Shown piece after piece: positions 16,602-24,958 of a stretch of 64,000 nt of DNA. The DNA comes from Mycolicibacterium alvei (GTDB lineage: Bacteria; Actinomycetota; Actinomycetes; Mycobacteriales; Mycobacteriaceae): contig NZ_AP022565.1 in NCBI RefSeq assembly GCF_010727325.1, forward strand, positions 3,410,001 to 3,474,000, in the 5' to 3' direction. The notes under the pieces are model-generated. The model made no database searches. It saw nothing but the letters and a program-made list of their open reading frames with translations, and was not told the DNA's origin. The translations under genes and the position numbers were made by a program. Position 1 is the stretch's first letter. Every line of letters begins with the position of its first letter.

Positions 16602-17447
16602 ATGAGTGTGTTGACCATCAACAAGCTGACCGCCTCGGTGGGCGCCGAGGTTGTCGGCGTCGACCCGGAACGCCTGGGCGCCGACGACAACCTGGGAGCC
16701 GCGGTTCTGGACGCCCTGGAGGACAACGGAGTGCTGGTGTTCCACGGCCTGCACCTGAATCCCGAAGCCCAAGTGGCTTTCTCGCAGCGCCTGGGTGAGA
16801 TCGACCGCTCGGCCGACGGCCACCACCCGGTGTCGGGCATCTACCCGATCACCTTGGACAAGACGAAGAACAAGGCAGCCGAATACCTCAAGGCCACCTT
16901 CGACTGGCATATCGACGGCTGCACTCCCGTGCACGACGAATGCCCACAAAAAGCAACGGTGCTGTCCGCTCTGGAAGTCGCCGCGCGGGGCGGTGAGACC
17001 GAGTTCGCCAACACCTATGCGGCCTACGACTCGCTCGATGAGGCCGAGAAGGAGCGCTACCGCGCGTTGCAGGTGATCCATTCCCTGGAAGCCTCACAGC
17101 GACGGGTCTATCCGGATCCCACCGCCGATCAGCTGAGCCGTTGGAAGGCCCGGCCGACCCACGAGAACCCGCTGGTGTGGACGCACCGCAACGGACGAAA
17201 GTCGTTGGTACTGGGCGCTTCGGCGGACTACGTCGTCGGTATGGATCGCGACGAAGGTCGGGCCCTACTCGCCGAACTCCTCGCCCACGCCACCACCGCC
17301 GACAAGGTGTACAGCCACAGGTGGTCGGTCGGCGACACCGTCATCTGGGACAACCAGGGCGTCCTGCACCGCGCGGCGCCCTATGAGCCCAACTCCCCGC
17401 GCCATATGCTGCGCACCACGGTGCTCGGCGACGAACCGATCCAGTAG
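16602..17447 (+). CDS. TauD/TfdA-type Fe(II)/2-oxoglutarate dioxygenase
   Basis: This 281-residue protein has the family iron triad: His103 and Asp105 in DWHIDG, and the distal His in QGVLHRAAPY. The 2-oxoglutarate-binding Arg follows in RHMLRTTVLG. Family members hydroxylate substrates such as sulfonates, aryloxyalkanoates or alkyl ethers, coupled to decarboxylation of 2-oxoglutarate. It is the last gene of the run beginning with the KshB-like reductase, 29 bp after the small protein gene, and is convergent with a SnoaL-like gene 5 bp away. The substrate is unknown, but this is a third type of oxygenase in the cluster. Confidence 0.9.
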   Translation: MSVLTINKLTASVGAEVVGVDPERLGADDNLGAAVLDALEDNGVLVFHGLHLNPEAQVAFSQRLGEIDRSADGHHPVSGIYPITLDKTKNKAAEYLKATFDWHIDGCTPVHDECPQKATVLSALEVAARGGETEFANTYAAYDSLDEAEKERYRALQVIHSLEASQRRVYPDPTADQLSRWKARPTHENPLVWTHRNGRKSLVLGASADYVVGMDRDEGRALLAELLAHATTADKVYSHRWSVGDTVIWDNQGVLHRAAPYEPNSPRHMLRTTVLGDEPIQ

Positions 17448-17452
17448 CCTGA

Positions 17453-17911
17453 TCAAGCCGGTAGCTGGCCCAACTGTCGCAGGACCGAATACAGATTCGC
17501 GACACCCCAATGATCCGTGATCTTGCCATCGCGCACGCGCATCGCGTCGACTGTCTCGAACTGAATGCGCCTACCGGTAGGGGCGATTCCGAGAAAATCA
17601 CCGTCGTGGGTGCCGTGATAGACCTTGTAGGTGGTGACGATGTCACCGTCGGCGGTCTGCCAGTGAATCTCAGGATGAAAGTCGCTGAAGGCACCGCGCA
17701 ACCGCTTGTAGAGCACCAGCACGCCGGCCTTGTCCGCGGTGGTGCCCGGTTGCGGCGTGTGGTCCACGAAATCGTCGGCGAACAGTTCCTCGAAGAGCAC
17801 GAAATCGCCTTGACCCTGAACCTGCTCGGTGTTGCGGCGCACCACTCCCTTGATGATGTCGGCCTCCCCGCCAGGTGATGTCATGGCCGCGGTGACGTCG
17901 GGATGCATCAT
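17453..17911 (-). CDS. SnoaL-like / ester cyclase family protein
   Basis: This 152-residue small alpha+beta-barrel protein has typical SnoaL_2 features: LFEELFADDFVDHTPQPGT, FSDFHPEIHWQTADGDIVTT, then YHGTHDGDFLGIAPTGRRIQ and DGKITDHWGVAN. The family contains polyketide cyclases and many uncharacterised NTF2-like proteins. Two adjacent ATGs at the start make the first residue uncertain by one. It overlaps no neighbour and reads toward the TauD gene. A cyclase or isomerase step in the cluster is possible; no catalytic assignment is made. Confidence 0.8.
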   Translation of the reverse strand: MMHPDVTAAMTSPGGEADIIKGVVRRNTEQVQGQGDFVLFEELFADDFVDHTPQPGTTADKAGVLVLYKRLRGAFSDFHPEIHWQTADGDIVTTYKVYHGTHDGDFLGIAPTGRRIQFETVDAMRVRDGKITDHWGVANLYSVLRQLGQLPA

Positions 17912-18032
17912 GATGTACCCACCTTTCTGCTGATCGTCCCCCGCAGCTTGTCGTGACTGCAGGGTCGAAGTTGCCGCTTCAAATCAACCGGACCATAGTC
18001 CGCTCCATTCCCCGCAGGCTGGAACGCAAGGC

Positions 18033-19562
18033 TCAGCTGCGCAGCACGAGATCGGCGGCGCGGTGGGCGATCATCATCGTGGGCGCGTTGGTGTTGCCCG
18101 AAGTCAACGTCGGCATGACGGATGCGTCGATGACGCGGAGGCCGTCGATGCCGTGTACCCGCAATTCGGGGTCCACGACCGACCCGTCATCGGTACCCAT
18201 GCGGCAGGTTCCCACGGCGTGACCGATGCTGCTCTCCCGGCGGGCCAGCCACGCATGATCCTGATCGCCGGTGTTCAGGTAGGCGCCGGCGACACCTCTC
18301 ATCGCCGAGGCTCCCTCGACGACGTCGCGGGCGAGGCTCATCCCCGTGCGGAGCCGGTCGACGTCGTCGCCGTCACCCAAACGCTGGAATTCGATCCGGG
18401 CTTTCCCGTTGTGCAGTCCGACGCGGCCCCGGGTCTGCGGATGCATGAGAACGGTGTAGACCGTGAACCCGTCCACCCGTTCGATCGCCGTCCGGCCGGT
18501 GGTCCCGTTGAGTTCGTAATGTATAGGGCTGACCGCGATTTGGAAGTCTTCGGTGAAGATCTGAGCTTCGAACGGCGACATGGTGAGGATGCCGTCGCCG
18601 TGCATCAGCAATGACCGAATGCCCTTGAGCGCCCTGACCGGGCCGAGCGTATTTGCCGTGGGCACCTTCGATTCCCAGAATTGACTACCGACCAGGTGGT
18701 CTTGGAAATTCTCGCCGACGCCGGGAAGGTCGAGTGCGGTGCCCGACGGCCCGATTCCCGAGCGCAACAGCAGAGTCGGCGAGCCGATGGCACCTGCGCT
18801 CACGATAACTTCTTGGCGGGCAAGCAGTTTGCGGCCCCCGCAGTCGACGCCGACGGCTCGACCGTTCTCGATGAGGACCTTCGACACCGTCGTCCTGGCG
18901 AGCAGCCGCGGCCGTCGATCTCGTGGTAACGACCGCAGAAAGCCACGCGCCGAGGAGACCCGCAGGCCCCGACGCTGGTTGACCTGAGTCCGGGACACGC
19001 CCAGTTGTGACCGACCGTTCTGGTCCGGGTTGGGATCATGTCCGGCCTCGGTGGCGGCGGCGATGAACGCCTCGTCGACCTCGTGGCGGTGTCCGCACCA
19101 CGACACCGGAATCGGTCCGGCGTCACCGCGATACTCGTCGGAGCCACCGACCCAGTTCTCGATTGCCTTGAAATGCGGCAGAACCCGGTCGAACGACCAG
19201 CCATCGCATCCGGCCTCGGCCCACCCGTCGTAGTCCGCGGCGCGTCCCCGCACGTAGACCATGGCGTTGATCGACCCGCTGCCGCCGATGATGCGCCCGC
19301 CGGGGAAGTGCTCGACGATGTCGCCCTTGCTCGGGTCCGGCGCGCACTGGTGTTTCCAGTTCGCGGTCATGTACAGCGAGGCAATCCCAGCCGGTATCCG
19401 AACGTCGGGTCGACGATCCGTGCCGCCGGCCTCGACCAACGCTACGTCCGCACCTGCCGCGGCCAACCGTGACGCCACGATCGACCCGGCCGAACCCGCC
19501 CCGACGACGATGAAATCAGCGACGTCTCCGTCTGGCACGGCGTCGGATGAACGGTCTCCCAC
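18033..19562 (-). CDS. GMC family FAD-dependent oxidoreductase
   Basis: The product has 509 residues from the GTG at 19562, 10 bp after the ferredoxin stop; a longer frame would run through the ferredoxin gene. The FAD-binding start is FIVVGAGSAGSIVASRL, followed by GGSGSINAMVYVRGRAADYD, SAGAIGSPTLLLRSGIGP and the C-terminal catalytic region with His in IGHAVGTCRMG and Asn in SGNTNAPTMM. GMC enzymes oxidise alcohols (choline, cholesterol, alkanols) to aldehydes or ketones. Translation is probably coupled to the ferredoxin gene. An alcohol product of the cluster oxygenases is a plausible substrate. Confidence 0.9.
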   Translation of the reverse strand: MGDRSSDAVPDGDVADFIVVGAGSAGSIVASRLAAAGADVALVEAGGTDRRPDVRIPAGIASLYMTANWKHQCAPDPSKGDIVEHFPGGRIIGGSGSINAMVYVRGRAADYDGWAEAGCDGWSFDRVLPHFKAIENWVGGSDEYRGDAGPIPVSWCGHRHEVDEAFIAAATEAGHDPNPDQNGRSQLGVSRTQVNQRRGLRVSSARGFLRSLPRDRRPRLLARTTVSKVLIENGRAVGVDCGGRKLLARQEVIVSAGAIGSPTLLLRSGIGPSGTALDLPGVGENFQDHLVGSQFWESKVPTANTLGPVRALKGIRSLLMHGDGILTMSPFEAQIFTEDFQIAVSPIHYELNGTTGRTAIERVDGFTVYTVLMHPQTRGRVGLHNGKARIEFQRLGDGDDVDRLRTGMSLARDVVEGASAMRGVAGAYLNTGDQDHAWLARRESSIGHAVGTCRMGTDDGSVVDPELRVHGIDGLRVIDASVMPTLTSGNTNAPTMMIAHRAADLVLRS

Positions 19563-19572
19563 CGAAGGGAGG

Positions 19573-19761
19573 CTACGCGCGTCGCAGAGCCGCCCGCGGG
19601 CATTCCTCGATCGCCTGGGCGGCAAGCTCTTCCATTTCGGGCGGCACCGGATCCAGTTGGACCACCGAATAGTCGTTCTCATCGAGTTGGAACAGCTGCG
19701 GGGCGAGCTTCACGCAGATGGCATTGCCTTCACATCGATCCAGATCGACTTCAACGCGCAC
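19573..19761 (-). CDS. [3Fe-4S]-type ferredoxin
   Basis: This 62-residue ferredoxin starts at a GTG with a strong ribosome site, GGAGG, 5 bases upstream. Cys10, Cys16 and Cys54 (CEGNAIC and ECPRAAL) give the C-x5-C-x37-C-P pattern of single-cluster [3Fe-4S] ferredoxins that normally feed cytochrome P450s. No P450 is present in this window, so its partner may be one of the Rieske proteins or an enzyme encoded elsewhere. It is first in a two-gene operon with the GMC oxidoreductase. An imperfect palindrome at 19780-19802 lies directly upstream. Confidence 0.9.
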   Translation of the reverse strand: MRVEVDLDRCEGNAICVKLAPQLFQLDENDYSVVQLDPVPPEMEELAAQAIEECPRAALRRA

Positions 19762-19779
19762 TGTAACCTCCGGAGGAGT

Positions 19780-19802
19780 TTATCCAAGTTCTTCTTGTAT
19801 AA
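19780..19802. promoter_or_regulatory. Imperfect palindrome upstream of ferredoxin-GMC operon
   Basis: TTATCCAAG-ttctt-CTTGTATAA has 9-bp arms with one mismatch. It lies 19 bp before the ferredoxin GTG and shares the CAAG/CTTG core with dyads at 592-610, 8234-8247 and 13055-13068, although spacer length differs. It is probably an operator. Confidence 0.5.
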
Positions 19803-19834
19803 ATGGTACTCCTCGGTCGGCGAGCGCAAGGGGA

Positions 19835-21253
19835 CTATTGCGGCATCGCAGACTCGACCACGGTCAACCTGTCCGAAAGCCCTGCAATCCTGCGGATTTC
19901 GCGGAACTCCTCGAGCATGCCGTCGGTGACCTCGTGCGGATCATCCACCGTGGCATCGTCGGAGAGCACCGAGATGTTGAGCTGGTCGACATAGCTCCAC
20001 ACCGTGATGTTCAGCCCGCTGCCCGTGGTGATCGGTCCCACCGAGTAGATCTCGGTGACCGTGGCACCACCGACCTTGGCGCGTTCCCGCGGTCCGGGAA
20101 CGTTCGAGATGTTGAGGTTGAGCACCTTGTTCTGACCGTCCTGATTGGACAGCCACTTGAACGCCGCCTCGACCGGCGCCGGCGGCATGTACGCGGCCCA
20201 GCGCGCGATCAGTTCCGGGCCGATCAGTTGATGGCTTTCCTTGGCCAGGACCGCCGCATCGTGGGCACGCTGCACCCGCTCGGCGGTATCGGCGACATCC
20301 ACCGGCAACTCCACCAACACACCGCTGAAGCGGTTACCCGAGATGCGGTCCGGCGAGAAGTCGAAACTCATCGGCACCGAGGCCAGCAGCGGGTGGTCGG
20401 CATGGCCGTCGTACTTGAGTGACAGCGCGCGCAGCGCTCCCGACGACATGGCCAGCACCAGATCGTTGATCGTCACCCCGAGCTTTTTACTCGTCTCCTT
20501 GACTTCAGCCAATGCCAGTGTGGCCGTGGCGAACAGCCGTTTCTCGTCGAGGATGTGGTTCATGAAGCTGGGCGGCGGGGTGAACGGCCGGGTCAACTCC
20601 GGCGACAGCTTGCGGCTGCTGCGCCGAACCCGTCCGAGACCCTTGGTGGTGTAACGCACGGTCCCGGGTAACCGGCCGAGCTGGCGCATGTGATCGGCGA
20701 ACGCCGAGCGCACCAGTTCGGTCTTGGTGGGCGCCGGATCGGTGGCATACGATTCGTCGTCACGGTCCGGACTGTCGCTCAGGTCCATCCCCCGGGCCAG
20801 GAGATTCGCCGAGGCGACCCCATCGGCCAGCGCGTGGTGAATCTTGCCGACCACCGCAATACGACCGTTGGCCAGGCCTTCCACGAAGTACATCTCCCAC
20901 AGCGGACGGCCACGGTCCAGCGGGGTACTGCCGATCTCGCCAATGGCCTCGTCGAGTTCGCGGCGCCCACCCGGGGCGCGCACCCGCCAGGGCCGGACGT
21001 GGTACTCCAGGTCGACGTCGCAGTTCTCCCGCCACATCGGGTGGTGGAACTTGAACGGGATGTCGACGAGCTGATACCGGAACGGGTCGAGCTTGTGCAG
21101 CCGTCCGCGGATGACCTCCCGGAACTCGTCGATCCCGAATGTCCGGTCCCCAACGTCGTCGAGCGCGATGACCGCAATCTTCAACGTGTGCATGTGCACA
21201 TTGGGTGTCTCTGTATAAAGCAGGAACGCGTCCCACCCACTCAACCGCTTCAC
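19835..21253 (-). CDS. Wax ester synthase / diacylglycerol acyltransferase (WS/DGAT)
   Basis: This 472-residue member of the mycobacterial Tgs family has the acyltransferase motif HHxxxDG at residues 139-145 (KIHHALADGVAS). It also has the conserved LNLNISNVPGPRER and the C-terminal GSGLNITVWSYVDQLNISV. These enzymes esterify diacylglycerol or fatty alcohols with acyl-CoA for storage lipid. It lies directly downstream of a LipC-like esterase in the same orientation, the arrangement of Rv0220-Rv0221, so the orthologue is probably Rv0221. The ferredoxin operon begins 73 bp further on. Confidence 0.93.
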   Translation of the reverse strand: MKRLSGWDAFLLYTETPNVHMHTLKIAVIALDDVGDRTFGIDEFREVIRGRLHKLDPFRYQLVDIPFKFHHPMWRENCDVDLEYHVRPWRVRAPGGRRELDEAIGEIGSTPLDRGRPLWEMYFVEGLANGRIAVVGKIHHALADGVASANLLARGMDLSDSPDRDDESYATDPAPTKTELVRSAFADHMRQLGRLPGTVRYTTKGLGRVRRSSRKLSPELTRPFTPPPSFMNHILDEKRLFATATLALAEVKETSKKLGVTINDLVLAMSSGALRALSLKYDGHADHPLLASVPMSFDFSPDRISGNRFSGVLVELPVDVADTAERVQRAHDAAVLAKESHQLIGPELIARWAAYMPPAPVEAAFKWLSNQDGQNKVLNLNISNVPGPRERAKVGGATVTEIYSVGPITTGSGLNITVWSYVDQLNISVLSDDATVDDPHEVTDGMLEEFREIRRIAGLSDRLTVVESAMPQ

Positions 21254-21279
21254 GGTGTCCTCCCCAGGTGTGGAAACGT

Positions 21280-22503
21280 CTAGATGACTGCTTTGGCCTC
21301 GCCCATCGCCCGGTTTCGGTGAATTTGGTTGAGGAACAAGCCGATTGCGGTGGCCATCGCTCCGGTCCTGGCTCCGTCCGTCATGTCGAAGGCATGCCCG
21401 GCGCCGGGCAGCTCAATGTAGCTGACCACGGCCCGTGAGACGGCCTTGAGCTTGTCGACGAAGCTGCGGGCCTGCGCCACCGGAATGACACTGTCACCGG
21501 TGCCGTGGATGATCAGGAACGGCGGCGCATCGGGATGGATCTGCGCGATCGGTGAAGCCTGCCTGAAGACCTCGGGATGGCGGTCGATCTTGCGACCCAC
21601 CACGATCCGCTCCAAGAAGTCGACGAATCGGACCCGCTCCTCGGTGGAGCGATCCTCCCAGTCATAACGTCCGTAGATGCCCACCACGGCATCGACTGAT
21701 GTGTCGGCCCCGTCGGGCAGATCGCCCTGCATGTCCGGGTCGTTCGGGGTGAGGCCGGCCAGTGCGGCCAGGTGGCCGCCGGCCGAGCCGCCGGCGATGG
21801 CGACGAAATTGCGGTCGCCGCCGAACTTGTCGACGTTGGCCCGCGCCCAGGCGATCGCGGCTTTGACGTCGTCGAGGTGCCTCGGCCAGCGGTGATGCGG
21901 GGCCACCCGGTAGTCGATCGACAGACACACCCAGCCCTGCTGGGCCAAGTGCGACAACAGCGCGTAGCCCTGCAGAATCCGGCCGCCGTGCACCCAGGCG
22001 CCACCCGGCACGAACAGCAGCACCGGTGCGGGCTCGGTGGGCAGATGCTTGGGCCGCCACACATCGAGCAGCTGGGCCGGGTCGTCGCCGTAGCGCACCG
22101 AGGTCCGGTGCACGTTGCGGCGGTATTCGTACGTGTGCCACAACGGCGGCATGTTGTCCGGGGCCGGCCAGTCGATGGCCAGGTCAGCGGGCGAGACCAC
22201 GCCGCGCAGCGCTTCCTGGACGACGGCGTTGGTCTGCTCCCGCTCCGACCGGCGGAGCTCGCTGTCGTCCGGGGCGAACCAGGACTTCGCCGAGGACGTG
22301 ACGAACTCGGGCAGGTGACGGAAACCCCACACGCTCATGGCAGCAAGTGCGCCGAGCGGTTCCAGGCGCTTGCCCACCACTGGTAGCGAAGCCGATGCCA
22401 CGCTGAGCGCCAGCATATGGTCGGCCGGCTTGGCATGTAGCAACCATCGTGCCCGATCGGCGAGCGTGGGTGCGGGGTACCGGTTATCCGGACGTGCCGT
22501 CAT
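21280..22503 (-). CDS. lipC: LipC-like alpha/beta hydrolase (HSL-type esterase)
   Basis: This 407-residue esterase has the nucleophile Ser in the GGSAGG elbow, an oxyanion region VLLFVPGGAWVHGG (VPGG in place of the usual HGGG), and the catalytic Asp and His in IHGTGDSVIPV and PGAGHAFDM. The N-terminal ~120 residues are a mycobacterial LipC/LipM-type extension. It hydrolyses short- to medium-chain esters. Length (LipC is about 403 residues) and adjacency to a WS/DGAT gene support the LipC orthology. It is divergent from the acyl-CoA dehydrogenase gene across a CRP-type site. Confidence 0.8.
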   Translation of the reverse strand: MTARPDNRYPAPTLADRARWLLHAKPADHMLALSVASASLPVVGKRLEPLGALAAMSVWGFRHLPEFVTSSAKSWFAPDDSELRRSEREQTNAVVQEALRGVVSPADLAIDWPAPDNMPPLWHTYEYRRNVHRTSVRYGDDPAQLLDVWRPKHLPTEPAPVLLFVPGGAWVHGGRILQGYALLSHLAQQGWVCLSIDYRVAPHHRWPRHLDDVKAAIAWARANVDKFGGDRNFVAIAGGSAGGHLAALAGLTPNDPDMQGDLPDGADTSVDAVVGIYGRYDWEDRSTEERVRFVDFLERIVVGRKIDRHPEVFRQASPIAQIHPDAPPFLIIHGTGDSVIPVAQARSFVDKLKAVSRAVVSYIELPGAGHAFDMTDGARTGAMATAIGLFLNQIHRNRAMGEAKAVI

Positions 22504-22573
22504 TGCGCGAGCGTACCCCGCGGCATATCGGCTCAGGCGACAACTTCGCCGACTTGTCCACCGGGCATCGAAT

Positions 22574-22589
22574 TGTGACCTGCATCACA
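22574..22589. promoter_or_regulatory. CRP (cAMP receptor protein) consensus site
   Basis: TGTGA-cctgca-TCACA is an exact match to the TGTGA-N6-TCACA consensus used by E. coli CRP and by mycobacterial Crp (Rv3676). It lies 39 bp upstream of the FadE start and 71 bp upstream of the divergent LipC-like start, and could control either. Confidence 0.75.
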
Positions 22590-22612
22590 TCGACTTATCC
22601 GTGCCACCCCCG

Positions 22613-22625
22613 TTAGCTTCGCTAA
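22613..22625. promoter_or_regulatory. TTAGC/GCTAA palindrome at the FadE start
   Basis: TTAGC-ttc-GCTAA has perfect 5-bp arms ending 2 bp before the ATG at 22628. It could be an operator for a lipid-responsive repressor or a translation-initiation hairpin. The binding factor is unknown. Confidence 0.35.
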
Positions 22626-22627
22626 TC

Positions 22628-24826
22628 ATGACTAAGTCTGCGCTGGCCATCACCGAAGAGCACCTGGACCTCGCCGAGTCTGCACTGGGGCAGCTGAACC
22701 GGCTCGACAGTCGCGCAGCCGCCCGCGCCACCCTGGAAAAGGCCGGCACCTACCCCGACGAGATCTGGTCGGCCGGTGCCGGACTCGGCTGGAACGGACT
22801 CGCCATCTCCGAGGAGTACGGCGGATCGGGATTCGGCCTGTCCGAACTCGCGGTGGTGGCCGAGGTCGCCGGGCGCGAACTGAGCCCGGGACCCTTCCTG
22901 CCGACCGTTTCCGCCTCGGCGGTGATCGACCGCTACGCACCGGATTCCGTAAGGGCCGAACTCCTTCCGGGCCTCGCCGACGGTACGACGGTGGCGGCAC
23001 TCGGGCTGGCGGGTTCGGTGAGCATCGGCGCCGACGGCCTCCTCGGCGGGCAGGCCCGCGCGGTACTGGGCGCGCCCGACGCGCACGTATTCGTACTGGC
23101 CGTCGGCGACGACGTCGTGATCCTGGACGCCACGGCCGACGGAATCACCGTCACCGCCCAGGATTCCCTGGACACCACCCGCAGCATCGGTGCAGTGGAT
23201 CTGCGCGCGGTCGCGGTCGACGAGAGCCGCATCCTGCGCGGCGCCGCACGTGCGGCCCGCACGGTGTTCCGCATCCTCGGCGCGGCAGAGGCGGTCGGCG
23301 TGTCCTGGGCCGCACTCGACATGGCCGTCGAGTACGCCAAGGTGCGCGAACAGTTCGGTCGCACCATCGGCACCTTCCAGGCCGTCAAACACCACGCCGC
23401 CAACATGCTCGTCGACGCCGAACAGACCACCGCAGCGGTATGGGACGCCGCCCGCGCCGACGATCTCGACGGCGCGTGGTTCGCCGCCGCGGTGGCCGCC
23501 GCCCACGCCATCCGGGCCCAGATCTTCTGTGCACAGACCAACGTGCAACTCCACGGCGGCATCGCCTTCACCTGGGAACACGACGCCCACCTGTACCTGC
23601 GCCGCGCCCGGACCCTGGCCGCAGTGCTCGGCGACGGCGCCGATCCGCTGGTCGACGTCGTCGACGGCCAGCGCGGCGGGCAGGCACACGGGGCGTCCTT
23701 CACGCTGCCCGAAGATGCCGAGCAGTACCGCCAGGACGCGCAGGCCGCGGCAGCGGCGGTGAAGGCGCTGCCCGAGGACAAGCGCCGCGACTACCTGGTG
23801 GATTCCGGCTACCTGGTGCCGCACTGGCCCAAGCCGTATGGCCGGGCCGCGAATGTGTTGGAGCAGTTGGTGATCGAGGAGGAATTCGGCTCGGCGGGCA
23901 GGAGCGGAGCGACCGGGGAATCAGGCCCAGTCGAGCGGGCGGACATGGGGATCACCGGGTGGGTGACCCTGACCATCGCCCAGGCCGGCACCGACGATCA
24001 GCGCGAGCGCTGGGTGGAGCCGGTGCTGCGCGGGCAGGTCATGTGGTGCCAGCTGTTCTCCGAGCCGGGCGCCGGCTCGGACGCGGCCGCCGTGCGTACC
24101 GCGGCCAAGAAGGTCGACGGCGGCTGGCGGGTGACGGGCCAGAAAGTGTGGACCAGCCTGGCCCAGCACTGCCAGTGGGGCCTGGCCACGGTGCGCACCG
24201 ATCCCGACGCACCCAAACACGCCGGCGTCACCATGATGGCGATCGACATGAAGTCCCCCGGGGTGACGGTGAATCCGTTGCGCGGGCTGACCGGCGACGC
24301 ACACTTCAACGAGGTGTTCTTCGACGACGTGTTCGTCCCCGACGCCGATGTCGTCGGCGATGTGAACAAGGGCTGGCTGGTGGCGCGTGCCACCTTGGGC
24401 AATGAGCGCATCTCGATCGGCGGCGGGTCGGCGGCGCCGACCGGATTCGACGCCGACGAACTGGTGGCGCTGATCGACGCAGATCCCGACGGGGCCCGCT
24501 ACCTGCGCCGCGCCGGCGAGGTGATCGCCGTGGGCCACACGCTGCGGTTGCTGAACCTGCGCCGGGTCAGCCGGGCCATCGCCGGAACCGAGCCCGGACC
24601 CGAGGGCAACGTCACCAAGCTGCTGGTCGCCGAGCATTCCCAGCATCTGACCGAGTTGGGCATGGATCTGGTCGGCTCGGCCGGGGTGACCGGCCAGACG
24701 CCGAAACTGACCCGCGCCTACCTGGGCAACCGGGCCATGACGATTGCCGGCGGGACCTCCGAGATCACTCGCAACACCATCGCCGAGCGCATCCTCGGCC
24801 TGCCCCGCGACCCGCTGCTGAAGTAA
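22628..24826 (+). CDS. Double-domain acyl-CoA dehydrogenase (FadE)
   Basis: This 732-residue protein consists of two consecutive acyl-CoA dehydrogenase domains, like FadE34 (about 711 residues). Domain 1 (residues ~5-355) ends with FGRTIGTFQAVKHH and LHGGIAFTWEHDAHLYLRRA. Domain 2 (~375-732) has QLFSEPGAGSDAAAVRTAA, TGQKVWTSLAQHCQWGL and IAGGTSEITRNTIAERILGL. Mycobacterial fused or heteromeric FadEs act on bulky acyl-CoAs such as sterol side-chain intermediates. Domain 2 lacks the medium-chain-type catalytic Glu before GTS, as is common in such pairs. A Gly/Ser-rich stretch (GSAGRSGATGESGPVERA, about 23888-23941) looks like an in-frame insertion. The ATG at 22628 begins MTKSALAITE. Confidence 0.88.
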   Translation: MTKSALAITEEHLDLAESALGQLNRLDSRAAARATLEKAGTYPDEIWSAGAGLGWNGLAISEEYGGSGFGLSELAVVAEVAGRELSPGPFLPTVSASAVIDRYAPDSVRAELLPGLADGTTVAALGLAGSVSIGADGLLGGQARAVLGAPDAHVFVLAVGDDVVILDATADGITVTAQDSLDTTRSIGAVDLRAVAVDESRILRGAARAARTVFRILGAAEAVGVSWAALDMAVEYAKVREQFGRTIGTFQAVKHHAANMLVDAEQTTAAVWDAARADDLDGAWFAAAVAAAHAIRAQIFCAQTNVQLHGGIAFTWEHDAHLYLRRARTLAAVLGDGADPLVDVVDGQRGGQAHGASFTLPEDAEQYRQDAQAAAAAVKALPEDKRRDYLVDSGYLVPHWPKPYGRAANVLEQLVIEEEFGSAGRSGATGESGPVERADMGITGWVTLTIAQAGTDDQRERWVEPVLRGQVMWCQLFSEPGAGSDAAAVRTAAKKVDGGWRVTGQKVWTSLAQHCQWGLATVRTDPDAPKHAGVTMMAIDMKSPGVTVNPLRGLTGDAHFNEVFFDDVFVPDADVVGDVNKGWLVARATLGNERISIGGGSAAPTGFDADELVALIDADPDGARYLRRAGEVIAVGHTLRLLNLRRVSRAIAGTEPGPEGNVTKLLVAEHSQHLTELGMDLVGSAGVTGQTPKLTRAYLGNRAMTIAGGTSEITRNTIAERILGLPRDPLLK

Positions 24827-24958
24827 CACCCGCGCGCCGCTGGCCCACCGATTTCTACCTCTGGGTCGCGGCGCGACGCGACCCACGACCCCGGCGTAGG
24901 AAATGGCGCGTATTCATGCGCGGCACGCTCGCCGACGACGACGGAGGGCCTGCTTGAC

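Noticed and set aside
22622..23824. A 400-codon open frame on the minus strand within the FadE gene
   Set aside because: The sense strand encodes two recognisable acyl-CoA dehydrogenase domains. The antisense product resembles nothing.
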